From positions 11,780,001 to 11,844,000 of the forward strand of contig CM082585.2 in the NCBI GenBank assembly GCA_040954595.2: a stretch of DNA of 64,000 nt, read 5' to 3'. The position numbers and the translations under genes are program-made. The notes under the pieces are model-generated. The model was given only the letters and a program-made list of their open reading frames with translations, did not search any database and had not been told where the DNA came from. Position 1 is the stretch's first letter; every line of letters begins with the position of its first letter. This stretch comes from Balanoglossus misakiensis. Taxonomy: Eukaryota; Hemichordata. Below, in pieces: positions 13,001 through 24,215 of this stretch.

Positions 13001-13346
13001 GTGAAGTGATAACTGTGTTAAAATTTCCTTCGCCACCTTTTTCAGTGTGGAGATATTGACACACATAATACTTTCGCTCCACAGCTGAACGCCTGATTGG
13101 ATCTGAGGTGCGCGTTGGTAATAACGAAACTTTTATCACGGAGAACACACTATGTGGAGACAAGGTTGACACCAACGATACAGAAATCGCGACTATAATG
13201 GTCAATTGTGAATCAAAGTTGATTGGAAGATATGTCAGTCTGCAGATAGTGAACAAGACTGAATACCTTCATGTTTGTGAAATCGAGGTGTACGGAAAAG
13301 GTGCGTTCACAAAGTCAATCCCCATTTAGAACTCTTACTGACTGAC

Positions 13347-13438
<92 letters not shown>

Positions 13439-16400
13439 AAACCATTTGACAGAATGGGCTGATTTTGAGTCATGTTGTTCTTTTCAAACGATATCAAGTG
13501 ATTAGGTAACTAACTTTTGTGTTTCTGTGCGACAGTGGACGTGGAACGTTTGCCAAACGTTGCTCCGGGGAAGAGCGCCCAGCAGAGTAGCACGCTCCTC
13601 AATTTTGGCGCCGAAAAAGCTGTTGATGGAGACACCAATAAAGTGTTTAGCGAGGGAACTTGTACAATGACTGTGGAAGAAAACGAACCTTGGTGGAGAG
13701 TTGATCTCGGAAAAATCTACAGAGTTTACCATGTTTACTTACATAACAGAAGGGACTGTTGTCGTAAGTTACCCATCAATTTATTTATTCCAAGAAAGAC
13801 CAATATCTAAAATCGCTTTTCAATCGTGAATTACTAAACGCCCTGTATCAGTTACCTCATACCAACTTAAGAATGAGTTAATTTTGGATTTTGTATCATG
13901 CTAGGTGAGGAACTAAGTGGCGCCGTTGTTCGGGTTGGTTATCACGAAGATTTTGACACCAGTTCACGTTGTGGCAGCCAAGTAACAGAACATGCGTCTC
14001 ATCAACCCCGGATCACGAGGACGTGCAAGGTACCTGTCCTGGGAAGATATGTCAGTGTTCAACTTGAAGACAAACTACCTGGCACATTGACCTTGTGTGA
14101 AGTTGAAGTTTACGCTGAAGGTTGGCATTGACTTTGAAGGGTCTATTACATACCTATAACCACAACATGTAAATCACTCTTTGGGTGTTGAAGTCGGGTT
14201 TTTTCGAACGGACACAGTAGACAATTCGATTGGAAATCAAGGCGATGGCACAGACACTTTAGGTCATGTATATATGTATGCTATTGGATATTTTCTGGTT
14301 TCTAGATCAAAGATATTTTATGGTTACACTATTATACTAGTCGCTTCTCAGGATATTCTATGTTGTTGCAGAATTCATCATCGATGTCTTTGAGAAGATC
14401 CGGCGTCAACGACTGATGGAGAGCTTCGATAAACAACGCAACAAGCGACTAACAACGACTGTCGAAATCGAAGCAGAATCTGGACTGACACTGGAAGGAT
14501 GTCTTCTGAAATGCAACTCAAAACAAAGATACATCTGTCGTTCTTTCAATTATCACCGTAAATCCAACCTCTGCGAGCTGAGCAAGGAAAGGGCCTTCGA
14601 TGAGGGCGCTGGTCTCGTGGATGACGAATCGGTCGATTACTATCAGCGTGTTGCACTGGATAGTGAGTCTCCTGGACATTGTATTTGTGAACGACATCAG
14701 TAAAACATAACTGTTCCTAAACCTTGTTATTATAATCTCATTCGTTCCCTCTTTTCCTTCCTTGTCTGACGCCTGTTTCCGTCTGTCTGCCTATGTCACG
14801 CGCACAAACACGCATTTGAATCTGTTCTTATGTATTTCATCAGAGTACATCCCAACTGCAGCTGGCTCATGTCCAGTGGATATGTGGCAATGTGGATCTG
14901 GAGAATGCATTCATTCTTATGGTGTATGCGACGTACGGCCTGATTGTGAAGATTTCTCGGATGAAGCAAATTGCACGAACCTTTCTCTGCAAGGTGAGAA
15001 TGTTGAGAATCTATAATCCCAGTTCCACGCAACGCCATTATGCAACCAAGTCACTTAATGTAGGTTTACAACTAACATGGTAAATTCAGAAACAATTTTA
15101 CAGACTTATTCTATATATTGCTGTGTAGTGTTGTCATTTTTTTCTAAATTCTCCGTAAACAACAGGAAGCACAACTGAAGACACCAACGAGATTTTCAAC
15201 ACATTAAAAGAACAGTTTAAGTCTCTCAACGTCAAGGCCAGCATTTACCAAGACTTCATGAGCAACATATACGTCGATAGTGGGTTTTCCCGCGTCCAGG
15301 GTGAAAATCCGCCCGACTGGACTCGATTCAAGACATTCAGCAAGTATCCAGACTACAGGGATGTTCAAGGAGCCCTCAAACTGACTTGGAAGGAGATTTC
15401 AAGATATGGGCACCAGAAAGAGGATCTGATTGTTCAGTGTAATTTCGCTGGCAAGGAGTGCGACATGAGGTGAGGATTTTGCACGGCACTGATTGCATAG
15501 AGAATATTATGATGAATATTCAATCATCGTCGAAATTCGAAAAGGTATAGAAAGCTGGTCCACAACTAGATGTGTACAATATTGTAGTTAACTCCTAATC
15601 GAGACGTAAATGTTTCGTCTTCAGCGAGATAACGGAGTTTCAAGACGACAAATATGGCAACTGCTACACTTTCAACCCGTACGTAGATAATGCCCCTGTG
15701 GTGCAGATGGCAAGAGGAACAGGACCCGCTTTTGGTGAGAAACCAACTGTTCTAATTATTTTTTTCAGATTTAATGCAACCTCGCACAGTCTTGTTCACT
15801 TATGTTTTCAATTTCGTTCTAGGACTTGACTTGATACTCTTCACTGAACAATCTGAATACATCAGTCTTTATGGACAGGACTCCGGTGTACGAGTTACTG
15901 TTAAACCCCAAGATATGCCTGTGTTGCCAGCGAAGGAAGGTTTCACCATCAGACCAGGAACAATCACATCAGTTGCACTGACCCAGGTAGCGTATTCCGT
16001 CTTGTTAGTTGATCTCAATCCTGTATGGGGACAGGTTGCCTATGTAAACAACTTGGATTCCTTTGCGCGAACTGCGCGTTACATTCCTTTTCTATTTACA
16101 AACTCTGTCACTCACTTTCAACAGAAACTTAACAACAGGATGCCTCCACCGTACGGCGAATGCACAGAACTACAACATATAACGGCCAAGAATAAAACGT
16201 TTTCATATTCAACGGAGGTAGGTCTTTTTCTCAATTTGAGCTCTTACGGTTACCAAGGAGTAGTGAATGTTTTGTGTGGAAATCCATCTGGATTTATCTG
16301 TTAACTACTCTTCCAATGCATTAACATTTTCTACCATTTCAGGCATGCCAGATAAATTGTTTTGAAGATGCGTTGTTTAATTTCTGTGAATGTTCAGTGT

Positions 16401-17738
16401 GTCTGTATAAACAACGACAGAGATGTCAGATGCTAAACAAAACACAAGGTAAAGACTTGCCTACGCACAACAAGAAAGACAACATTCGTGGGGGAACAAA
16501 TTCATTAAAACCATCCGCTCTTTGTTGATGAATTCTGTCGAATCTGGGTTAGATGGTACAAATGCAATCATTACCCAAAAATCCAAGTTTTCATTCATGT
16601 TTCCATGGGATCTCCTCTTTTCTCTGTTTATGTTAGTGCAAATGTTCCTTCCTTATCTATTCACAATTCTTTCCACAGATATGTGTCACAAAATGGTGCA
16701 GTTCTTGTACAATAATGGACTAATTCCTTGTGATTGTCGTCCGTCATGTGGGTGAGTATGATCGCTGCGACTACTACCGATACCCCCATTAAAACTGCAC
16801 CACCACAATCACCACCACCACCACCACCGTCACAGCAACAACAACCACAAACAACAATGGCCACCACAACAACAATGACGTCGACGACAACAACAAAAGC
16901 AACCACATCTCTGTTTCTACTTCGTCGGATATAAAAACCATTCTTTGGTCACTTTTCTGTTACAGGGATGTCTCTTTTTCAACATCGCTCTCACAATCTC
17001 TATGGCCATCAGATGTGTATCTGGTACGTTAAATATTGAACCCCGTCTCATAATTAGAAGAATGTAGAAGTTACATATACTTCGTCTATTACTTTGCTGA
17101 GACAAAATATCTGCCTAGATTCCAGTGCAGAACAAGACATCTAGTATTGAAAAATAATACGATTCCGTCATTTATCCACAGAGAAATCTCTTGAGATCAA
17201 TACTTTGGAAGAATGAAAAACTGAACAATGTTTACGACATGGAATCGGCAAGGTAATTACGTACAGTAACAGTTAAACTGTTATTGTCAACTGATTATTA
17301 CCACTTACAAAATGCAAGGTTTTCCATTGACTTATGCGTATAATTATTTCAAACAGGTCCAACTTGGCACGACTGGAAGTATATTTCTCAAGCCTGAATT
17401 ATGAGGCAGTTACAGAAAGAGACGCATATTCTGTAAGTTCTGTTTTGATGACGTTTGTGTTATTTCTTTTCATTTCCTTGTGTGGATTATTCAGTTATAC
17501 TATAAGCAAGCTGAGGAAGGGAATTGTGATTTAAGACGCCTAGTACTTTTTCTTGTTTCTTGACGTTCATCTTTGTCTCTTTCAGTGGGAAGATTTGCTC
17601 AGCGATATCGGTGGTTCATTCGGACTCTACGTTGGCATTTCACTGATCTCTGTTTGCGAATTCATCAACTTTCTTTTCGCAGTTTGTCTGTCTATCAGTC
17701 GTTCAAAAAGAGTCACCGCACCAAGTTACAGTGGTTGA
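10098..17738 (+). CDS. Chimeric DEG/ENaC channel with LDLa, F-type lectin-like and PAN extracellular modules
   Basis: A DEG/ENaC (amiloride-sensitive/acid-sensing) sodium channel subunit of 1269 residues, about twice the usual length. Twenty-three coding exons keep phase: 10098-10460, 10697-10838, 10965-11084, 11316-11438, 11564-11683, 11849-12046, 12284-12496, 12640-12861, 13085-13300, 13536-13763, 13905-14120, 14372-14662, 14844-14993, 15166-15469, 15625-15734, 15823-15986, 16125-16217, 16343-16448, 16679-16751, 16966-17023, 17182-17252, 17357-17432 and 17586-17738. Order: cytoplasmic N-terminus with the gating His-Gly (TTTHGIPHI), TM1, post-TM1 FPSVTVCN, LDLa 169-208, 209-249 and 250-289, F-type lectin-like 290-426, 427-572 and 573-720, PAN 721-817, LDLa 818-867, then the DEG/ENaC ectodomain ([38 protein letters not shown]) and TM2 with selectivity filter Gly-Ile-Ser ([14 protein letters not shown]). 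The added modules sit where the finger/knuckle region begins. The ligand is unknown. Confidence 0.92.
13341..13438. repeat. (GATT)n microsatellite
   Basis: About 24 near-perfect tetranucleotide units in the intron between the two lectin-domain exons ending 13300 and starting 13536. The unit is the reverse complement of the AATC repeat at 62894-63070. Confidence 0.97.
16794..16910. repeat. Low-complexity CCA/ACA-rich tract
   Basis: A purine/pyrimidine-biased ACC/ACA repeat in the channel intron 16752-16965. The Val/Gly-rich or Pro/Thr-rich frames across it are not coding, because phase-correct exons flank the tract on both sides. Confidence 0.85.
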
Positions 17739-18792
17739 CCAAATATTAGTTTCATTGATATTCTAGACATCAAAATATCTCTTTTTAGTACACAAGTTAC
17801 AGCGCTGGTCAATTTACCTTGGAGTTTCACAGGAGTTTCACATAACGCACGTGTGTTTTGGTCGACTCGCTCTTGCTAGCTACTGGATAGAGCAGTTTTT
17901 ATCTGTAGTCCGTACTAAATTACTGAAACTATGCACTGTGACATCGACAAGTGATACATTACATCAGAAATAATATGTTACCAACCTTGAAACCTGATGT
18001 TGTGGTACTCCTACAATGTCCAGTGGTCTTCTACAAATCCAAACTAGGAAAAGTGTCCAGAACTGGGGTCCAAAAGGCAAAGCACACAATGATGACTGCA
18101 CGTAGCTGAAAGCACAACGAGACAAAGCACATATTAGCAGAAGACAGTTTCTACATTCACGTGATTTAGTCACGTGGTTATACGCACGCTCGGACAAGCT
18201 GCGGTAGAGAGGCATGATCTATGATGATGATGATGAGGAGGAGGAGGAGGAGGAGGAGGAGGAGGAGGAGGAGAACTGTGTCATCTTTCTTTTGGAACTC
18301 CTGTTTTATTATTTATTTAATTAATATACTTTACATGCATGTGACAAAAAATAAATTAAAGTGTAGACTGCCTAAACTGAACTTAAAGCCTCTTTGTGTT
18401 TTATTCTATTTTAATTTATGACAAAGTACTACAGTAAAACTAAATTTCAATGTGTCAAAAGCATCATGGAATCAATTTCTATTTGACGGGGCAAAGGGGA
18501 TCAACAACAACAAGAAACTGAAGTTTCTCATGTCATTTTATGGTTGCTTACCCTCGAATTAATTTGTTTATTTTTTTAACATAACAGTTGCATCTACCAA
18601 TCACAATTAAGTATATGCTACACTTCGCAACATTACCGATGATGAACTCCACGCCCCAACAATCAATCTCCGCGAGGAGGGTGAAGTGGTTGCCTAGGTA
18701 ACCAGCTGTAATTTACATTAGCCCTACCCTACCTAGGCCTGACCTCGTATGTGTATTCAATAAAGTACGTGAGGGTTATCAGAGCTGTGAAT
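17739..18792. repeat. Intergenic region with (GAG)n tract at 18235-18273
   Basis: 1.05 kb between the channel stop and the TMEM256 start. It contains the channel 3' UTR and, at 18222-18273, ATG trinucleotides followed by a pure GAG tract. The Arg-rich frame there is repeat translation. I see no further gene in this stretch. Confidence 0.6.
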
Positions 18793-20006
18793 ATGGCGGC
18801 GTCTAGGTTGGCTAAACTGAACTCTATATCAGGCAAGCTGTTTTTCCGTGTTGGTGCTTTGTCAGGAGCATCAGCTGTGATTATAGCAGGCCATGGTGCA
18901 CACAGTAAGTTAACCTTCATTCATTTTGTCGGGAAGAAGGAAATGCATGTAACTAAACTGTTTTATGTGGAACTATGTCAGTATCCGTGTGTTGATGTTC
19001 TTACAAAAACACAAAGCTACGCATTATACCAAGGGGCAAGTCTGTATAATTGTTTTAGATATATCAATTGTATATCTATTTTATCCTCAAACATTCATGT
19101 CAAAGCTTTAAAGGGTGTGGCAATGTACTAGCATGTATTAACTAATACAGGGTAAGCTCTAATATCCTATATCTTCAGTGACCTTCATTACAAGAAGTAA
19201 ATAGGTTTGGCATGTCATTGACCCAGTTTAACAGCTCCTGAGAGCCAAGGTCACGTGACTAATAGTGGTGTATATGCACGCAGAATATTTACAACACAGC
19301 TCTGCGACTCACTAGGGCTCATGGGATATCTGTAAGACTGAAGTGGGTGCAAACATGTTTGAGAAGATACAATAAACCAACTCTTTCAATAACACTCTTT
19401 TTAATTAACAGGCTTCAAAACAAATGTGGATGATCCATATCGCCATCAGGTAGATTGATTCATGATAATTTTTGCTACTTTATTTAATTGATTATTACCC
19501 AAGATTACTACTTTCAAATTGCAATTTAGCCAACGCGTTTCCCTTCCAATGATTAATATTAAAATGATGGTGTAAAAACACATGCAGTATTATCGTTAAA
19601 CCTGTAGGTTTTTGACGTGGCTAAGTTTTATCACTTTACAACAAGTTTAGCCCTTCTTGCAGTACCATTATGTGGACAACCTTTCATTGTAAGTATTCTT
19701 GCAGCTACCTCTTTATAATGCTTGCCTGGTTTTCATAATTAATATAAAAATACATGTAATGAAACATTGAGAAATCACCATAGCAACCATCATGACATGA
19801 TTATCCATACAAGTGATATATCAATGTTAATTTCCATCAAAATATTTTCTTTTTTTTCACAGGCAGGTACTTTACTGGCCAGCAGCCTTCCTCTTTTCTC
19901 TGGTACATGTTACGTACACGCCCTCTATGACATTGATTGGCCGAGGACATACACACCACATGGTGCAGTTCTTCTGGTAGCTGGCTGGGTTGCTCTGGTC
20001 TTGTGA
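18793..20006 (+). CDS. TMEM256: TMEM256 homologue, small membrane protein
   Basis: A small multi-pass membrane protein of the TMEM256/UPF0451 (DUF423-like) family, whose molecular role is not established. Four coding exons (18793-18904, 19412-19449, 19608-19688, 19863-20006) close to 124 residues. Signature features are the N-terminal FFRVGALSGASAVIIAGHGAH, the central FDVAKFYHFTTSLALLAVPLC and the C-terminal LVAGWVALVL, in the same order and spacing as vertebrate TMEM256. The chosen ATG (18793) starts MAASRLAK and has a favourable context (aatATGG). An in-frame ATG at 18751 would add 14 residues that I consider 5' UTR. A polyadenylation hexamer (AATAAA) lies at 20585-20590. Confidence 0.93.
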
Positions 20007-21131
20007 AAGCTCTACATTACATGGGTCTATCACAGACTGTGGTTCTACAGATCGGCAAAACGGAATTGACTTGTCTTTTGTTATAACTATATGTGCCCTT
20101 CATTCATTTGTGCAAAAAAGGTCACATTTCCAATTTTCACATGAGTGCCAAAAACCTGATTCTTCAAAGTAATTACAGTACATGTTTGTTATTAGGAAAC
20201 ATATTTCAAGACCTGACAATATTTCTCAGTGGAAAAACTTGCTCATTTCAATTTGAATCAGATTTTTGGCTCCCTTGTAGAAATATGGTAGTATGCCAAT
20301 ACGAGCTGTTGGCACTGATGCAGTCTATGGTGGAATGAATGACTGAATGAGCGAGTCAGTGAGTGTATGAGTGAATCTACGAATGAATGAATTAATCATT
20401 ATATGAACATTTGTGAGATTCCCTGATGACTCCTAGGTATAAATATTATTTTATCACATCATATCATATCATGTTTTACATTATTATGATATTAAGAGAT
20501 ACGGGCAAGACATAGACAATTTAGTAAGATGCCAGTTTTAATGAAATCCTATTTGCAAAGTAATTTGATGTATACTACGTATGAAATAAACATTTGTAAC
20601 TGTAATGAACTTGGTAAACTGTCTTTTATTTATTGAATCAACTTCTCTAGGAAGTGCATGTTTTAATTATTTATTCACATGGGAAAATGTTTGACTCCTC
20701 CAACTATTTCGAAAACGTTCGTTTTAAAGAGTTTGACTCTAGAGGGCGGTTTCCACAAATCACTTCCTGGTTTCCGGTCCCTACGAAGATGGCGTCTAAA
20801 TCACTGGGCTAGTGTACGTGTGCTGGCTTAAAATCTACGTTTCGTTTCATCGGCACCTCCATGATGTTCAGCTGTTAACTCGTTGTATTGTGTATTACAT
20901 GGACGCATATGTGGCAAGATAAGGAGACGGTAAGTTTAGCCGATCGCTCTAGAAACGACAATCTGGTCACGATTGACGTAGACCTGTTCGGATTTCGGTT
21001 GTGTACATTTCATGATCATGAACGAACGTATTTAGCATCTCTGTTCTTCCAGACGTGCAGACATTTACAATATTGAATTTGAACACAAATATAGATGGAT
21101 ATTGATATTATTTTCAGAATGAGATATTACA
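20007..21131. other. TMEM256 3' UTR, then promoter and 5' non-coding exon of BLZF1
   Basis: The TMEM256 3' UTR runs to the AATAAA at 20585-20590. A likely non-coding first exon of BLZF1 ends at 20929 with donor GACG|GTAAGT. The next exon starts at 21118 after TTTTCAG, 14 bp before the main ATG. Confidence 0.6.
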
Positions 21132-21142
21132 ATGAGTATTAA
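21119..21142 (+). promoter_or_regulatory. Upstream ORF overlapping the BLZF1 start codon
   Basis: An ATG immediately after the splice acceptor opens a 7-codon frame ending in TAA (21140-21142). It overlaps the BLZF1 ATG (21132-21134) in another frame. If the exon begins at 21118, ribosomes scanning the leader meet this ATG first, so it could lower translation of the main frame. Confidence 0.4.
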
Positions 21143-23516
21143 ACACTACAGCAGCAGCCCTACACTTGGAAGCAAGCAAAGAATCTCTATCAAGTCAGTG
21201 TCTCAGAGTGTGGGAACTCAAGTTATGGACAGAGGTGAGTAAAAAGTACTGTATGTAACAAGAACTTTGCTGTTTCATAACAACTTTCATGTGTATGACC
21301 TGAATATTGAACATTTCCGCTGTTTCCCATGAAGTGGGATTAGGCAAAAGCTGTCACCATACGACAGATTGTAAAATATTATTGACTTTGTTGGTACGTA
21401 AATGTACAGTAATGGTACAGTGCAAATGTAGGACAGTCTTTGACATATATCTGGCTAGCCAATTCACCTAATCTGCTGAATACTAAAAAATACTGTTGCT
21501 TTGACAAAGGGAATTAAGTTATCAAATCTGTCTTAACATGCTGTTTGTTCGCCTTATTCATTCATTCAGATATTATGGTAATCTCCCATTCATGGAGATT
21601 TGAATATGAAATATTGTATGGTATATAGTTATGTATTAGATCAGGTTACATTCATTTTGTTTGCATTGTGAATTAACAATTTTGTTTTTTTTTATCTCTG
21701 CTGTTTGCATCGTGTTCACAGTGGTTCATTTTAAAATTACTTTCTGGGAAAGTAATTTCTGAATTTATAAAGACAATTTCAAATTTTATATGAGAATAGT
21801 TTTCTGATGTAGCTGGACATGTTTTCCTTTACAACAACCTCAATGCAGGCATCGATCCCAACAAAACTCCAAGACTGGCTGGGGATGGCATGGAATACAT
21901 TGCAGATGAAAGCAGCATGGCTTCTACATCCGGAATCGGCACTTCCAAACTCTCCAAGGAAATACCACTCATGACCTTACTTCCAGATGTCAGGCATTCT
22001 CTGCATGATGAACAACTGGTGAAGATCATCACTTTGGAAAACGACGTCAAGAAACTGAAGGAGGAGAGAAGTTCACTGGAGTCTAAACTGCAGGAACAGG
22101 TCAAGGTATTGGTACTCTGTGACAACTTTTGGAATTCTGATTACTGATTACTCATTTCTAACTGAATGAAGATGTAGTGAAATGTAGCTATATTTACATG
22201 TGATGGGATACATTAAACCATAATGACAAAAATCTATGCACAGGTCAACAAGGAACTCAAAAGATTACTGGTAGCATCAGTTGGTGCAGACTTGTACCAA
22301 CAACTAGAAGATTTGACACGAGATAAACTTCGCCTGGCTGAGGATTTAGAAAACACCATTCAGACCCTGACAGAAGAGAGAGAAACAATCCAACAACTCG
22401 ACATCCAATGTGATGTCTGGAGAAGCAAGTTTCTAGGCAGCAGGTGAGAACAGACCAAAGAATTATCCTCTCTTTCTGGCATTAGATGGCTCCAAAATAC
22501 TGGCTTACCATTAAAAATATCTCTGATGTATAGAGCGCCCTCTTTAGATCATTTCTTGAAGTCAATGGCATCACATTTACATTTGAAGTCTTCAAAGAGT
22601 TACAATTTCTCTTTTTGTCTATAAAATTGCAATACACAATTATATTTTTTTCTTCTAGAGTGCAAGTGGATGAGTTAGTTGGTTGGAAAAGCAGAGCATC
22701 TCTGATGTATGAAGAAGCTCGAATGGCCATCTCAAAATTGTTAGACGAGAGAGATGAAATGAGGTCACACATGATGGAATCAAACAAGTAGGTTTGTTAG
22801 AAATGCATGATACTTTTTCAAAGGGACATTAGCTATTTCTACTGCCTATAGCATGTTAAACAGCTCTCTATGCATATTGACCATTGTTAGTGTTGACAAC
22901 TGAATTGTGACTAACTTCTAAATGTAAATGACTTTCCTTTATTCTAGGAAACTTCAGTATTTATCGGATGCCCTACAACGAAATCACACTCTATCACAGG
23001 AACCAGTGCAACCCTCGACAAATGTGATGACACTATCATTGCTAAACCGACAACTAGCAGCCACGATCTCCGAACATCTCCTGGGTGATGTCAATCCCAG
23101 CAGCAAAAAGAAAACCGTCTCAGCAGTATCAGCACCCTGTCACGCTCTTGTTGAATGGACTTCAGCAGAAATGTTAGCCAAAGATGTGAGTTCAACTAAA
23201 TCATTGAAAATCAGGAAATACTTGAAAACTCACAATCATTGTGTTTTATTTTAGTCAAATGTTTCTCCTAATCTAGCTTTAAGGGAGTTTGGTGTATATT
23301 AATATTATTGTTTTTTTTTGTTTTCAGATACTCCTAAACAAGAAGCTTGATAGAGCGTGCACAGATGTTGTTGATGATGGAGAGGTGTCTACATCAAGCA
23401 GTAATGCATCGAAATCAAATAAAGTGAAGATCAATCGATTTCATCACAAGACCAAATATGAAAACCTGACGGTCAATTGCTGTAAAGATTGTACAGGGGA
23501 AATCAAAATAGTGTAG
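21132..23516 (+). CDS. BLZF1: Golgin-45 (BLZF1) homologue
   Basis: Golgin-45 is a medial-Golgi coiled-coil protein that binds GRASP55 and RAB2 and maintains Golgi structure. Seven coding exons (21132-21234, 21849-22105, 22244-22443, 22659-22787, 22948-23185, 23328-23516; the leader exon is non-coding) close to 371 residues. The central coiled coil carries the family block VNKELKRLLVASVGADL and, further on, QCDVWRSKFLGSR. The C-terminal segment RFHHKTKYENLTVNCC ends in GEIKIV, comparable with the short hydrophobic GRASP-binding C-terminus of the vertebrate protein. The N-terminus is shorter than in vertebrates. Donor choice at 22788 is forced, because reading on meets an in-frame TAG. AATAAA lies at 24210-24215. 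Six coding exons are listed here; the seventh exon is the leader. Confidence 0.93.
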
Positions 23517-24215
23517 TTGACCCTAAAAGGGGAGGGGTGATATAGTATGGACAGAGTGGCCTTGTGGACCAAGCACTTCTTGCTTGTTGATGTCAATTAT
23601 CTTTTTCTGTTCTTTGATTGGCTCTTTGAGCCATTGGTTCAAAGGAAATCTACATAAAACTTAGAGTGTAGCAAACAAAATCTACCTCATCCATACCTAG
23701 ATGTGATGTAAATCACACTTTTTTTCCTTCTTTGAAGAAAACACAATTTAGCCCCCAAAGCACTTTCTTGCTTCTTTAGGTAACTTTCATGGGGAAAGCT
23801 TATATGTAACCAGTCTTGAATTAGTCTGATATCAGATGCAGGTTAGACCTCTTCATGTATACATGTATCTGTCTTTTGTAAACTTTTAAGAAGGGATTCA
23901 TTGTACATATTGGCATGTGTTATTTATGTTCTTATTCTTCTTCCACTAGACAGTGTAATATTTCCCTTTTGTTCTCATTTCTGAAAACACTACAACTTTC
24001 ACTTGCATCTTTTTCAGTGAAATGTCTGATTTATATGGTAAAATATGATCTCAGTAAACCCATATACATCCCTGCCTTTGGTTCCATAAAAAGTGAATTT
24101 TTTCAGATGTACAGCTGATATTTTGTAGCAGATGCTACGACACAATGTGCAACATTTGTACGTAAGTGCGATTCTGTAAGGATTCAACTGTGTGATGAGA
24201 AATCGAGCGAATAAA

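Noticed and set aside
16661-16906. Val/Gly/Cys-rich minus-strand frame
   Set aside because: Reverse translation of the ACC/ACA tract in a channel intron.
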